A DNA stretch of 64,000 nucleotides from Apium graveolens (lineage: Eukaryota; Streptophyta; Magnoliopsida; Apiales; Apiaceae). The position numbers were made by a program, and so were the translations under genes. Of the stretch, positions 49,811 to 60,385 are shown piece after piece. Numbering within the stretch: position 1 is the stretch's first letter; the number at the start of each line of letters is the position of its first letter. Under the pieces are notes generated by a model. That model did no database searches. It saw only the letters and a program-made list of their open reading frames with translations, and was not told where the DNA came from. The stretch spans positions 68,587,988-68,651,987 of the forward strand of contig NC_133650.1 in assembly GCF_009905375.1 (NCBI RefSeq), written 5' to 3'.

Positions 49811-50363
49811 TGATAGGGATAAATAAATTATGATTGTATAATTAAATACTGCATTAATTATACAAGCTGTGGGCTGCTAGGCCCAATAAAAAGACATATG
49901 ATACTCAGACCAGAAAGGTTAAATCAGGCCTGATGGAATAAAAAAGGCCCAAAAGCCCTGATTATTAATTTCGTAATTAATTAATAAGGGAAAAAATCAG
50001 CTATTGAGAAGAGTCCCGATAAGGATATAAATCCTTATAGATTAGCCTCAAGGGGACCTAAAAGGATAAGGAATCAGCTTCCTACTTCCTAGGACTCCTA
50101 AGTCTATTCTAATTATGAGACTTGCCCACCAGGTCTCCTATACCAAGTCCAATTCAAGGACTCCCAATATCTATATAAGGGGACTCACCCCCACCAATCA
50201 GAACTACGTTTTTTGGCTTGATTCTCTAATTCACAGAGATACGTAGGCATCTCGTAAAGGCAGATTGAGTCACAAAACACGAGAGCAGCCATTGAAGGCC
50301 TTGAGCTCCCGAATCTTAGTATTAAATACAGCAAGTAATAACCTTAGTTTTTTATCCATAACA
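49811..50363 (+). repeat. Tat 5' LTR
   Basis: Begins TGATAGGGATAAATAAATTA and ends TATCCATAACA. TATA box TATATAAG at 50172-50179. Matches 59830-60380 except for six substitutions and the final CA. Confidence 0.95.
50172..50179 (+). promoter_or_regulatory. TATA box in the Tat 5' LTR
   Basis: TATATAAG followed by GGGACTCACC. The same box is at 60191-60198 in the 3' LTR. Confidence 0.75.
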
Positions 50364-50365
50364 TT

Positions 50366-50382
50366 TGGCGCCGTCTGTGGGA
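50366..50382 (+). promoter_or_regulatory. Primer binding site of the Tat element
   Basis: TGGCGCCGTCTGTGGGA starts two bases after the LTR end. The first nine bases match the Asp tRNA complement; the rest differs. The phrase is common in plant Tat elements. Confidence 0.7.
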
Positions 50383-50398
50383 AACAGCAACAACAACC

Positions 50399-52756
50399 AT
50401 GGCGAGAACACGGAGAACAATTGGAGCTCTAGAGGAAGGAACACCATCAGAGACAACTCAGGTGATTTCATCGACCGTGGAGGTTCCTCCCCATTCAACT
50501 TATGCATCTACTCAGGGGGAAGCCCAGACAGGGGCAACTCATCCTCAGCCACAAGGGACAACTCCCCCGACTATTCAAGGTACGAATCCTCAAGTTCAAC
50601 AAATACATATACCTGTGAATTCTCGACCCGTCGGGTATGAATATTCAACTATTGTTACTACTAACCCCCCCTATGGGATGCCTCTTCACCCTGAGGTTGG
50701 AGGAAGCGGATATGCTGGGCGAAGCGAAGCACGAGGGCGGTCGCCCCCCTATATACGAGGTTTGGATCCTATCCCTGAGGATCGGGAATTTTCTGAAGTG
50801 GCCCCGAGAAGGAGGCGTCCTGGAAAAGAGCCAATGGCCGATGGAAGGCAACGCCCCCAAAGCACCCCAGGGGCGAATCCCCAAGAAGTGCAGGAAAAGA
50901 TCAGGGCTCATGAGGCTGAAATCCAAAGGCTGAGGCGTGATTTGGAGGCTCACCAAGCCACCAGACCCCACATACCTCCTAGGGGGAGAAATCCTCCTCC
51001 TATCATAGACCTGGATGGTCCGGTAAGAAGAAGGGCTGCTGTCCCAAGAACTGATCCAAGCAATCTCCTTCCCCTTGGAGATCCTGATGATCCAACTCCA
51101 CCCTTCACATAAGAGATAATGAATGCCCATATCTCAAGGAAATTCAAGATGCCCACTATCAAAGCCTATGATGGCACGGGAGACCCCGCTAATCATGTTA
51201 GGACATTCTCTAATGCACTGCTGCTGCAACCCATGAATGATGCTATAAAATGTCGGGCCTTCCCTCAAACCCTGTCGGGTATGGCTCAAAGATGGTACAG
51301 TCGCCTACCCCCAAATTCTATTGGATCATTCAGAGAATTAAGTCAGGCTTTTATTAAGCAATTCATCAGTGGAAGAGTCCATGAGAAAAGTTCAGCATCT
51401 CTTATGAGTCTTGTGCAGGGAGCTAAGGAATCCTTAAGAGATTACCTGAATCGTTTTACAAAGGAGGCTTTAAAAGTCCCAGACCTTGATGATAAGGTAG
51501 CCATGATAGCACTGCAACAAGGAACTAGGGATGAGTTTTTTAAGATGTCTTTGGCCAAACGACCCCCTGAGAGCATGTTGCAGCTCCAAGAGAGGGCAGG
51601 GAAGTATATCAAGGTTGAAGAAAGCATGAGGAAGATCGTAGTAAGTAATGAGCCCACTGGAGGCAAGAAGCGAAAAACTGATTTAGAATATATTGCAAAG
51701 GACAAATATCCTAGAACCAAACAAAACCCCGATTCAACCCCCAAGAAGGGAGGACCTGGGCAAAAGTTCACTGAATACGCTAAGCTTAATGCTCCTAGAA
51801 GTCAGATTTTGATGGAGATTGAGAAAGACAGAGATGTTCGCTGGCCTAAGCCCTTGAAGGCTGATCCCGCCAAGCTAGATAAGAGCAAGTATTGCAGGTT
51901 TCACAAAGATGTTGGCCATGACACCGATGAGTGTAGGCAATTGAAAGATGAAATTGAGTTCCTCATTCGAAAAGGAAGATTGAACAAGTATACTGGAGAT
52001 GCAGGGGACAGAAATAATAATGGAAGGAAGAACTTTGAAGATCGTAGGAGGGACCAAGACGATCAGGGGCGAAACCCCCAGCCTAGAGGACCAGTTATAA
52101 ACACCATTTATGGAGGGCCGAGACCTCGAGGGCCTGTGATAAACACGATCTTTGGAGGTCCAACTGCTGCTGGATTGTCCAAAAATTCCAGAAAGGCATA
52201 TACTAGAGAGGTTATGCATATTGTTGGAGAAGCCCCGAAGAGGGCCAGGACAGAAGTAACATTGGCTTTTGATGATTCCGACCTAGAGGGTGTAAAGTTT
52301 CCCCATGACGACCCGCTGGTCATAACACCAATAATAGGAAATAGCCCGGTTAAGAGGGTCCTTGTGGATAATGGTGCTTCTGTGGATATCTTGCTCCACG
52401 ACACCTTTCTAAGGATGGGGTATAACGACTCCCAGTTGACACCAACCGACATGCCGATATATGGATTTGCTGGAGTAGAATGTCCTGTGGAAGGGATAAT
52501 CAAATTGCCAACCACCATAGGTACGGAGCCAAGGCAAGCAACGCAGATGCTGGATTTCGTGGTGGTAAAGGCTAGTTCAACTTACAATGCTATCATGGGG
52601 AGAACAGGGATACATGCCTTCAAGGAAGTCCCCTCTTCCTACCATTCAGTCATGAAGTTTCCCACCCGAAACGGGATTGGAGAAGAGAGAGGAGATCAAA
52701 AAATGGCTAGAAGCTGTTATGTGGCCTCTTTGAGGGCAGATGGAGTCGGGGGGTAG
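50399..52756 (+). pseudogene. Tat gag-protease
   Basis: ATG at 50399 (MARTRRTIGALEEGTPSETT). The N-terminal half is Pro/Gln/Arg-rich with a helical segment (QEKIRAHEAEIQRLRRDLEA). A single in-frame TAA at 51110-51112 separates it from the capsid half: KMPTIKAYDGTGDPANHV, AFPQTLSGMAQRWYSRLPP and FIKQFISGRVHEKSSASL. A zinc finger CRFHKDVGHDTDEC follows near 51892-51935. The protease has RVLVDNGASVDILLHDTF (D-N-G active site, near 52365) and YNAIMGRTGIHAF. It ends at an in-frame TAG at 52754-52756. Because the pol frame continues unchanged beyond this TAG, the ancestral reading was probably continuous. Gag forms the particle and the protease matures it. Confidence 0.92.
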
Positions 52757-52774
52757 GTTCTTCCTATTGAAGAT

Positions 52775-55700
52775 ATGGATGTTCAAGAAAATGATGAGAA
52801 TAGAGGAAGGCCAGTAGAAGAATTGGTTTCGGTTCCTTTAGACCCCAAGAATCCTGAGAGGATGACTTTCATTGGAGCCACATTAGAGGAGCCCCTTAGA
52901 GGAAAGTTAGTGAAATTTTTGCAAGAAAATAGTGATATGTTTGCATGGTCAGCAGCTGATATGCCAGGCATAAACCCGGAGTTAATTACTCACAAGCTAA
53001 ACGTGGATCCAAGCCAGAAGACAGTGAAACAAAAGAAAAGAAATTTTGCCCCGGAAAGACAAGAGGCTATAAAACAGGAAGTAGAAAAGCTCTTAGAGGC
53101 TGGTTTCATTGAGGAAATTCAATTTCCAGAGTGGTTAGCAAACCCTGTAATGGTGAAGAAGGCTAATGGAAAGTGGAGGATGTGTATAGACTTCACTGAT
53201 CTGAATGATGCATGCCCCAAAGACTGTTTTCCGCTGCCTAGAATTGATACTTTGATTGATGCCACTGCTGGACATGAGATGCTGAGTTTCATGGATGGAT
53301 TTAGCGGATACAACCAGATCAAAATGCATAAGGATGACATTCCAAAGGTATCATTTATCACTGACTTTGGTGTTTATTGTTATCTTGTTATGGCGTTTGG
53401 TCTCAAGAATGCAAGAGCCACCTATCAAAGGTTGGTGAATAGAATTTTTAAGGATCTTATTGGTAGGACTATGGAAGTTTATGTTGATGACATGTTAGTC
53501 AAGAGTCTAGTAAAGACTGATCATATAGCCCATTTAAGGGAAGCTTTTGAGGTCCTGAGGTACCACAAGATGATGTTAAATCCTACGAAGTGTGCTTTCG
53601 GAGTAGGATCTGGAAAATTCTTGGGATTAATGGTCTCAAAAAGAGGAATTGAGGCTAATCCCGATAAAATAAAGGCGATCCTGGACATGGAACCACCAAA
53701 AACTATCAAGGATGTTCAGAAGCTCACAGGAAGGGTTGCTGCGCTAGGACGATTCATCTCCAAGTCAGGAGACAAGTGCTTGTCATTCTTCAAGTCACTA
53801 AAGAACATTAAAGACTTTGTATGGAGTGAAGAAAACCAGAAGGCATTTGAAGAGTTAAAGAAGTATATGGCCCAGGCCCCGTTGTTGGCCAAGCCAGTTC
53901 TGAGTGAAATTTTATTCTTGTACTTGGTTGTTTCAGAAAGCGCCTTGAGCGCGGTATTGGTTAAGGAAGAACTGAAAGTCCAGAAACCCGTATACTATGT
54001 CAGCAAAATTTTGCATGGTGCTGAGTTGAATTATTCAACTATAGAGAAATTCGCTTTAGCCTTGGTAATGGCTTCAAGAAAGCTGCGTCCTTATTTTCAA
54101 GCTCACCAGATTGAAGTGCTAACAAATCAGCCACTGAGAAATATCATTCACAGTCCCAAGGCAAGTGGGAGACTAATTAAGTGGGCAATAGAGTTGGGAG
54201 AGTTTGATCTCAAGTATAAGCCACGTACGGCTATAAAAGCCCAGGCACTAGCTGACTTCGTGGTGGAATGTACCATACCCAACCAAGAAGCCGGGGGGCA
54301 GGAAGATACCATACCTCAAGACAAGGAAGTCGACAATGGGGACAGAGAGAAGGATGACAAGGAGAAAGAAAATTGGGTTCTCTATTTTGATGGAGCATCA
54401 AAAACAAATTCCAGTGGAGCAGGGTTGGTTTTGCAAAGCCCTGATGGGTTCTTAATTGAGTACGCTATGAAGCTAGATTTTCCAACCACAAACAATGAGG
54501 CAGAGTATGAAGCCCTGATAGCTGGCCTTGGTCTAGCTGGGACACTTAGAGTCAAAAACTTAAAGGTCCGTGGAGACTCGAAGCTGATCATATCCCAGGT
54601 AAAGGGAGAATTTGAGGCAAGGGATGATACGATGACTAAGTATGTCCGCCTAGTAAGGGCTGTGATGACCCAATTTAATAAGTGCCATGTTGAACACATT
54701 CCAAGGGAAGAAAATGTTAAGGCAGATGCGCTATCAAAGTTCGCTTCGTCTGAGATTGAAGAAAGTTCAGGAAGTGTGTACTTCCGTGTTTTGAAGACAC
54801 GAAGCATAGATGTTAAGTTGGTGGCTCCCATAGGCTTGGGGACGTCATGGATTGATCCCATCAAGGCTCACATTCAGACCGGTTGGTTGCCAAGTGATGC
54901 AACTGAATCACGGAAGTTAACTGTTCGGGCACTAAGGTACTCTTTGATAGATGGGATTCTTTACAAAAGATCTTTCGTGGTTCCCTACTTGAGGTGTCTC
55001 AGGCCCGATGAGGCACGCTTGGCTCTTGAAGAAGTGCATGAAGGTATTTGTGGACAACACTTGGGGGGCAGGGCCTTGGCTCATAAGATAACCCGTTTAG
55101 GCTTCTATTGGCCAGAAATGATGGCTGATGCCAAAGAATATGTGAAGAAGTGTGATCGCTGTCAGAAGCATGCACCAGTTGTTAGACTACCCCCCGAGAT
55201 GCTGACCTCTATCAACTCCCCAATCCCCTTTGCTATGTGGGGGATGGATATTCTAGGGCCTTTCCCTATGGCCACAGCACAAAGGAAGTTTCTGATTGTA
55301 GCCATTGATTATTTCACTAAGTGGATTGAAGCCAAGCCCTTGGCCAAAATCACACCTAAGCAGGTTGCACAATTCCTGTGGGAAAACATTATGTGCCGAT
55401 ATGGAATTCCCCGCATCCTCGTCACTGACAATGGAACACAATTCAACAACGAGGAATTCAAGAAGTATTGTGAAGAAAATGAAATTGAGTTACGGTTCAC
55501 CTCTGTGGCTCACCCACAAGCTAATGGGCAAGCAGAAGTAGCAAATCGAATAATCCTGGATGGATTAAAGAAAAGGATCGAGAAGTCAAGAAATAATTGG
55601 GTGGATGAGATACTTCCCATATATGGGCCTATAGGACTACCTGTAGAGTTACGACAGGAGCAACTCCCTTCATGTTGGCATATGGGGCAGAAGCAGTAGT

Positions 55701-56079
55701 TCCAGTAGAGATATCACATTCCTCTCCAATGATTCAGGCTTTCAATGCAGAAGAAAATGAGGAAGGGCAGAGGTTAGCCCTGGATCTGATCGATGAAGTG
55801 CGAGATACGGCACATGCAAAGATAGTAGAATATCAGAAAAAGGCTTCATTCTATTACAACCTAAGGGTTAAAGAGAGATTTTTTAAACAAGGAGATCTAG
55901 TCTTGAGAAAAATAGAGGCTTCTGGTGTTGGACAGAAAGGAAAGCTTGCCCCGAATTGGGAAGGGCCGTACAGAGTCAAGAGTGTTCAGGGTAGAGGAAC
56001 CTACAAGCTGGAAACTATGGAAGGTTTTGAAGTCCCGAGGACCTGGCACGCACAAAACCTGAAGGTTTACTACGTGTAA
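52775..56079 (+). pseudogene. Tat pol: RT, RNase H, second RNase H, integrase
   Basis: In the same frame as gag-protease until about 55620. RT: GKWRMCIDFTDLNDACPKD, VMAFGLKNARATYQRL and the catalytic YVDDMLVKS (about 53479). The first RNase H (SKILHGAELNYSTIEKFALA) looks degenerate. The archaeal-type RNase H has WVLYFDGASKTNSSGAGLVL, NNEAEYEALIAGL, RGDSKLIISQVKG and NVKADALSKFAS, with its D-E-D-D set present. Integrase: zinc region HEGICGQHLGG to CDRCQKH, then GMDILGPFPM, LVTDNGTQFNNEEF and AHPQANGQAEVANR for DDE. A frame shift near 55615-55627 moves the C-terminus to the frame ending at 56079 (ATPFMLAYGAEAVVPVE, then GKLAPNWEGPYRV). It copies and inserts the element, but this copy needs frame repair to work. 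Confidence 0.93.
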
Positions 56080-56436
56080 GATAGGTGAAGTACGATTCTC
56101 ACTTGTCATTGACAAGTAGGTTTAAAAGCACCTTGAAGCTTTGCTTGCGTAGGATTTTATATTCCAGTAGAATTTACTTTGTCTAGTTATTATTAATTAG
56201 GGTCGAACCCATGCTATATAAGGTTTTGAAAAACCAGACTTCATATTAAAGAGTTTGAAATTATTTCAGTCTAAGGATGTGTAAGATTCAAATGCATATT
56301 AAGATTGTAAAGTCAAAACAGAATGAGGCAAGAAAAGCAACATATAGAATACAAGCCCCGAAGGGTAATAAGTTCTGAATACGATTAAGTCAATACATAG
56401 AAAGCCACAATGGGCAAAACAAGAAAAACAAAATAC
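56080..56436 (+). other. Non-coding gap between Tat pol and the antisense gene
   Basis: About 360 bp between the converging 3' ends of pol (+) and the antisense gene (-). AT-rich, no ORF recognised. It would hold 3' ends of the antisense transcript. Confidence 0.6.
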
Positions 56437-58277
56437 TCAAAGATCCTTGAAGAAGTCATCATCGATGTTTCCTTCATTGGCAGCAGAAGAAGTAACTGGA
56501 ACAGGATCAGCACCTCGAGGAGAAACAGCTTCGGCCTCAGCAGAAGAAGCAAGAATAGGAGAAAGAGGGATATCATCAAGAAGAGGCTCTTTCCCAGGAA
56601 TATCAGGGACTGGATAGGCAGTGAGAGTCACCTCCGGAATCTTCTTCCCAATCTCCTCTACTATCTGCTCCCAACAGCTAGAAAAGGTCTCCGGGAAGTT
56701 AGCATCGTACTCAGCATTTAGGACAACCTGAAAGTCCTGAGATGCCTTATACTCAGCTATCACCTCAGCTCGGGCCCTTTGAGCATCCAGCTCCAGCTTA
56801 CGAACTTTCTCCTTCTCGTCCGCCAGCTCCTTCTCTACCTCACGGAATCGAGTGAAGTTGGCCTCGGAAGCCTTGAGGTACCTATCCCTGTCCCTCTCAG
56901 CAATAGTTAGGCTGGTCCTCACATCCTTCAAATTGTGAAGGGCAGCCTGGAGATAGGTATTCATCTGCACGAACATATCAAAGTACAGTAAGTAGTAAAA
57001 AAAAACAGTCAAAAAAGGAAGAGGCTTATAGAAGCCACGGCCTGAGCACCCAGACGCTCAATCTGTAGGTCATCAGAAGACTCGACGATCTCAGCCCTGT
57101 CACGAGGCGTGATCACACTCTGAGACCAAACGGCGGCAGCCTCGGAACTCCCTACCACCGTGTCCCTCCTCTGAAGGCCCCAAGTGACGGTGAAGGGAGA
57201 GGTATGTTCATCAAGGCTAGGAGGCCTCTGGGATAAAAAGGTAGGGACGGCCTCCTGAACCGTGACTGAAGGGCCGTCACCAATCCTAACCCGCTTGTCG
57301 CGGTGGGTCTCAACAGTAGAGCCCTTGGCGGCACGGGCCTCCCGCTTCTTGAAGATCGTGTCCAAAGCGGCCCTAGCTGCAGGCAAATACGAGCACGTAA
57401 GAAAAAGGACAAATAGAGAATGGAGGAAATGGGACAAAAAGGGGAAAGAAATACCCTCGGGACCAAGGTCACTTAGACCTAAACCTTGCAAATTACCCTC
57501 TGAAAGGATGAGAGCGCAATGGTGCAAGTTATCAGCAGTAATGGCCTTGATGGCCGCATCCTCATCTATCCCCAATTTTAGGTCTCTTAAAGACCCATCT
57601 ATACTTTTTGAGAAGTTGGGCCTGAAAAAATGGTCCCAACCCTCCTCGGAATCCAGAAATATATAAAACCACTCACTCTTCCATGTTGGATACGAGTCGG
57701 GATTGGTGCCAGAAATAAAGCAGGAACGAGCCAAGGATCTATGAACTATTTTGACCCATCCTTGGTCCTCAGAAGCATTTACAAATTTAAATAAATAACG
57801 AAAGACACAAACATTTGGCTCAAAACCGTGTTTACGAGATTGGGCCATAAAACAGTGAATAAAACGCCAAGAGTTGGGTGTGAGTTGGGTCGGACAGACT
57901 CGGGCCTCAGCCAAAAGGCGAAAAACAAAAGGATGAGGAGGTAGGCGAAAACCAGCATAGAAGGTTTCCTTATAGACCCGAATGGCCCCAGGTTTTGGGT
58001 AGCAGGCCCTATCATTTGGGCCTGGAGCCTCGGCCCTATAAGGGTGAGAAATGCCAAAAAGGCGGGCTATGGTACCTACTTGATCTGGACCAAATCTAGA
58101 AGGATAATTATATGCATCTAAGTGTAACATGTTAGGAAAGGCTTGCCCAAATTCGGTTAAAAGATCCCTAAGAGAAATAACTGAGGAATGTACAAGAGAT
58201 TTTTTACCTCGGCTGGCCCTAGAGGGACGGGTAACAGCTTGGGGGACATGGGAGTGAGATGAATCGGAATCCGCCAT
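56437..58277 (-). CDS. Antisense gene of the Tat element, three predicted exons, function unknown
   Basis: Start ATG at 58275-58277 (MADSDSSHSHVPQAVTRPSR). Exon 1 is 57455-58277, exon 2 57039-57376, exon 3 56437-56964; introns of 78 nt (57377-57454) and 74 nt (56965-57038) have GT...AG ends. The phases agree and give about 562 aa with no stop. The N-terminal domain has DLLTEFGQAFPNMLHLDAYN, YKETFYAGFRLPPHPFVFRL and SEWFYIFLDSEEGWDHFFRP. Exon 3 has a charged coiled-coil-like segment (REVEKELADEKEKVRKLELD) and an acidic end (DDDFFKDL). Intron 1 is a multiple of three without stops, so retention is also possible. A TATA box lies about 205 bp upstream. Tat relatives are known to carry antisense ORFs here; their role is not established. 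It is intact while gag-pol is broken. Confidence 0.8.
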
Positions 58278-58609
58278 GGATGAAGACAAAAACCCAGGAA
58301 GCTCTTGAAAGTAAGTGAAGAAGATGAAGATTCAAACGGAATCTTCAAAATAAGCCCAGAAAGCGGCGGAGTAGAAAGCCGGAAATCGCTTGGAGGTGGC
58401 GATTCTTGAGAGACTAATTGCAAAGTTGAAATTTAGAAATTTTTGTGAAGGTGAAGTGTGAGAAATGAACTCACACTCCACCTCTTATATAGAGGAGCTC
58501 GAAGATGCACAAACGGGCCTGGGCCTAAGAAAAAGGCGGGAAGCCCATAAGATTTGAATTTTGAAAAGATTTAAAATCAAAGTTCATTGAATGAATCAAG
58601 GCTCGAACA
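58278..58609 (-). promoter_or_regulatory. Promoter and 5' UTR region of the Tat antisense gene
   Basis: On the - strand the TATA box CTATATAAG is at 58483-58491, inside CCTCTATATAAGAGG, about 205 bp before the ATG. The interval to the ATG contains no other recognisable ORF. The tandem array begins immediately upstream. Confidence 0.65.
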
Positions 58610-59240
58610 GCCTCAACAACGCTCAGGACGCAAGTTTCCTAGACGTTGTTAGAAGTGTGGCTCCTAGGCGTGGTACAACAACGCCCAGGAAGCATCTGTC
58701 CCCAACAATGCTCAGGACGCAAGTTTCCTAGACGTTGTTAGAAGTGTGGCTCCTAGGCGTGGTACAACAACGCCCAGGAAGCATCTGTCCCCAACAACGC
58801 TCAGGACGCAAGTTTCCTAGACGTTGTTAGAAGTGTGGCTCCTAGGCGTGGTACAACAACGCCCAGGAAGCATCTGTCCTCAACAAACGCCCGGGATGCA
58901 TCGTCCCTAGCCGTTGTTAGAAGTGTGGCTCCTAGGCGTGGTACAACAACGCCCAGGAAGCATCTGTCTTCAACAACGCCCAGGACGCAAGTTTCCTAGA
59001 CGTTGTTAGAAAACTCTCTCCTAGGCGTGGGTGCACGACGTCTAGGATCTATGAATGCATCAACCTCCAACAACGCCCAGGACGCAAGTTTCCTAGACGT
59101 TGTTAGGAAACCGTCTCCTCGGCGTGGATCAACAACGCCCAGGAAGCATCAGCCTCCAGCAACGCCCACGACGCAAGTTTCCTAGACGTTGTTAGGAAAC
59201 TGTCTCCTAGGCGTGGATCAACAACGCCTAGGATGTATTG
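58610..59240. repeat. Seven tandem copies of an 89-bp unit in the Tat 3' region
   Basis: Unit starts at GCYCAGG/GCCCRGG words at 58621, 58710, 58799, 58889, 58978, 59075 and 59164 (spacings 89, 89, 90, 89, 97, 89). Each unit has two imperfect palindromes: AACAACGCYCAGG facing CCTAGACGTTGTT, and TCCTAGGCGT facing ACGCCCAGGA. The first three units are nearly identical. It lies between the antisense gene promoter and the 3' LTR, the hypervariable zone of Tat elements. Confidence 0.95.
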
Positions 59241-59254
59241 AGCAGCAAAAGTTC

Positions 59255-59720
59255 TGTTTTTCTGATCATTTAATTAGAAAAATAAGGAAATTCCTTAAAT
59301 ATTTTCTGAAAAATGTTAATATTTTCAGAAATAAGGAATAAATCCAGAAAATTAAAGGATAAATCCCAGAAATTAGGAAAAAAATCCAGAAAAATAAGGA
59401 AATTCCTTAAATATTTTCTGAAAAATGTTTTCAGAAATAAGGAATAAATCCAGAAAAATTAAAGGATAAATCCCAGAAATTAGGGAAAAGATCCAGAAAT
59501 TCCTTAAATATTTTCTGAAAAATGTTAATATTTTCAGAAATTAGGGAAAAATCCAGAAATTAAGGATAAATCCCAGTAAATTAGGGAAAAAATCCAGAAA
59601 ATTAGGGAAAATCCCAGAAAATTAGGGAAAAATCCAGAAAATAAGGGAAAAATCCCGGAAGTAAGGGAAAAATTCCTGGAAATTAAGATAAATCCTGAAT
59701 AAAAGGAAAAATTCATTGTA
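59255..59720. repeat. AT-rich degenerate repeats of the Tat 3' region
   Basis: Repeated phrases such as AAATCCAGAAA, AATTAGGGAAAA, GGATAAATCCCAG and TTCCTTAAATATTTTCTGAA. The unit length is irregular, about 12-60 bp. The apparent ORF on the - strand with repeated FSLISGFFP-like residues is a translation of this repeat, not a gene. Confidence 0.85.
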
Positions 59721-59810
59721 AATGTGTAGGTCGCTCCACACTTTACGGAAAAATGAAACCCTGTAAGGGAACGAATAGACTTAACTTTTGCGAAACCTAA
59801 TCAATGTTTC

Positions 59811-59829
59811 CCAAAAGTTGGGGGGCAAA
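59811..59829 (+). promoter_or_regulatory. Polypurine tract of the Tat element
   Basis: CCAAAAGTTGGGGGGCAAA, the purine-rich part being AAAAGTTGGGGGG, ends right before the LTR start TGATAGGG. Confidence 0.8.
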
Positions 59830-60380
59830 TGATAGGGATAAATAAATTATGATTGTATAATTAAATACTGCATTAATTATACAAGCTGTGGGCTGCTAGG
59901 CCCAATAAAAAGACATATGATACTCAGATCAGAAAGGTTAAATCAGGCCTGATGGAATAAAAAAGGCCCAAAAGCCCTGATTATTAATTTCATAATTAAT
60001 TAATAAGGGAAAAAATCAGCTATTGAGAAGAGTCCCGAAAAGGATATAAATCCTTATAGATTAGCCTCAAGGGGACCTAAAAGGATAAGGAATGAGCTTC
60101 CTACTTCCTAGGACTCCTAAGTCTATTCTAATTATGAGACTTGCCCACCAGGTCTCCTATACCAAGTCTAATTCAAGGACTCCCAATATCTATATAAGGG
60201 GACTCACCCCCACCAATCAGAACTACGTTTTTTGGCTTGATTCTCTAATTCACAGAGATACGTAGGCATCTCGTAAAGGCAGATTGAGTCACGAAACACG
60301 AGAGCAGCCATTGAAGGCCTTGAGCTCCCGAATCTTAGTATTAAATACAGCAAGTAATAACCTTAGTTTTTTATCCATAA
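59830..60380 (+). repeat. Tat 3' LTR, missing the terminal CA
   Basis: Identical in layout to the 5' LTR but ends TATCCATAA, directly followed by the TSD CTAGT. The expected last two bases CA are absent. TATA at 60191-60198. Confidence 0.93.
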
Positions 60381-60385
60381 CTAGT

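Larger units (their letters stand above)
49811..60380 (+). mobile_element. Tat-clade Ty3/Gypsy element, complete, with antisense gene and tandem repeats
   Basis: A 10570-bp element with LTRs 49811-50363 (553 bp) and 59830-60380 (551 bp). Target duplication CTAGT (49806-49810 and 60381-60385). Six substitutions separate the LTRs by eye, about 1.1%. The order is primer site, gag, protease, RT, RNase H, second (archaeal-type) RNase H, integrase, antisense gene, 89-bp repeats, AT-rich repeats, polypurine tract. The second RNase H and the antisense ORF are hallmarks of Tat/Retand relatives. Lesions: TAA at 51110, TAG at 52754 and a frame shift near 55620. Confidence 0.95.

Noticed and set aside
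50645..51130. 161-codon frame antisense to Tat gag
   Set aside because: It is a shadow of the Pro/Arg-rich gag frame. It has no promoter and no similarity to the real antisense gene at 56437-58277.
58610..59240. CRISPR-like array
   Set aside because: Units are contiguous 89-bp tandem repeats without unique spacers, in a plant retrotransposon.
59534..59716. Repetitive Phe/Ser/Gly-rich frame resembling a structured peptide
   Set aside because: It is the reverse translation of the AT-rich GGGAAAAATCC repeat of the Tat 3' region.
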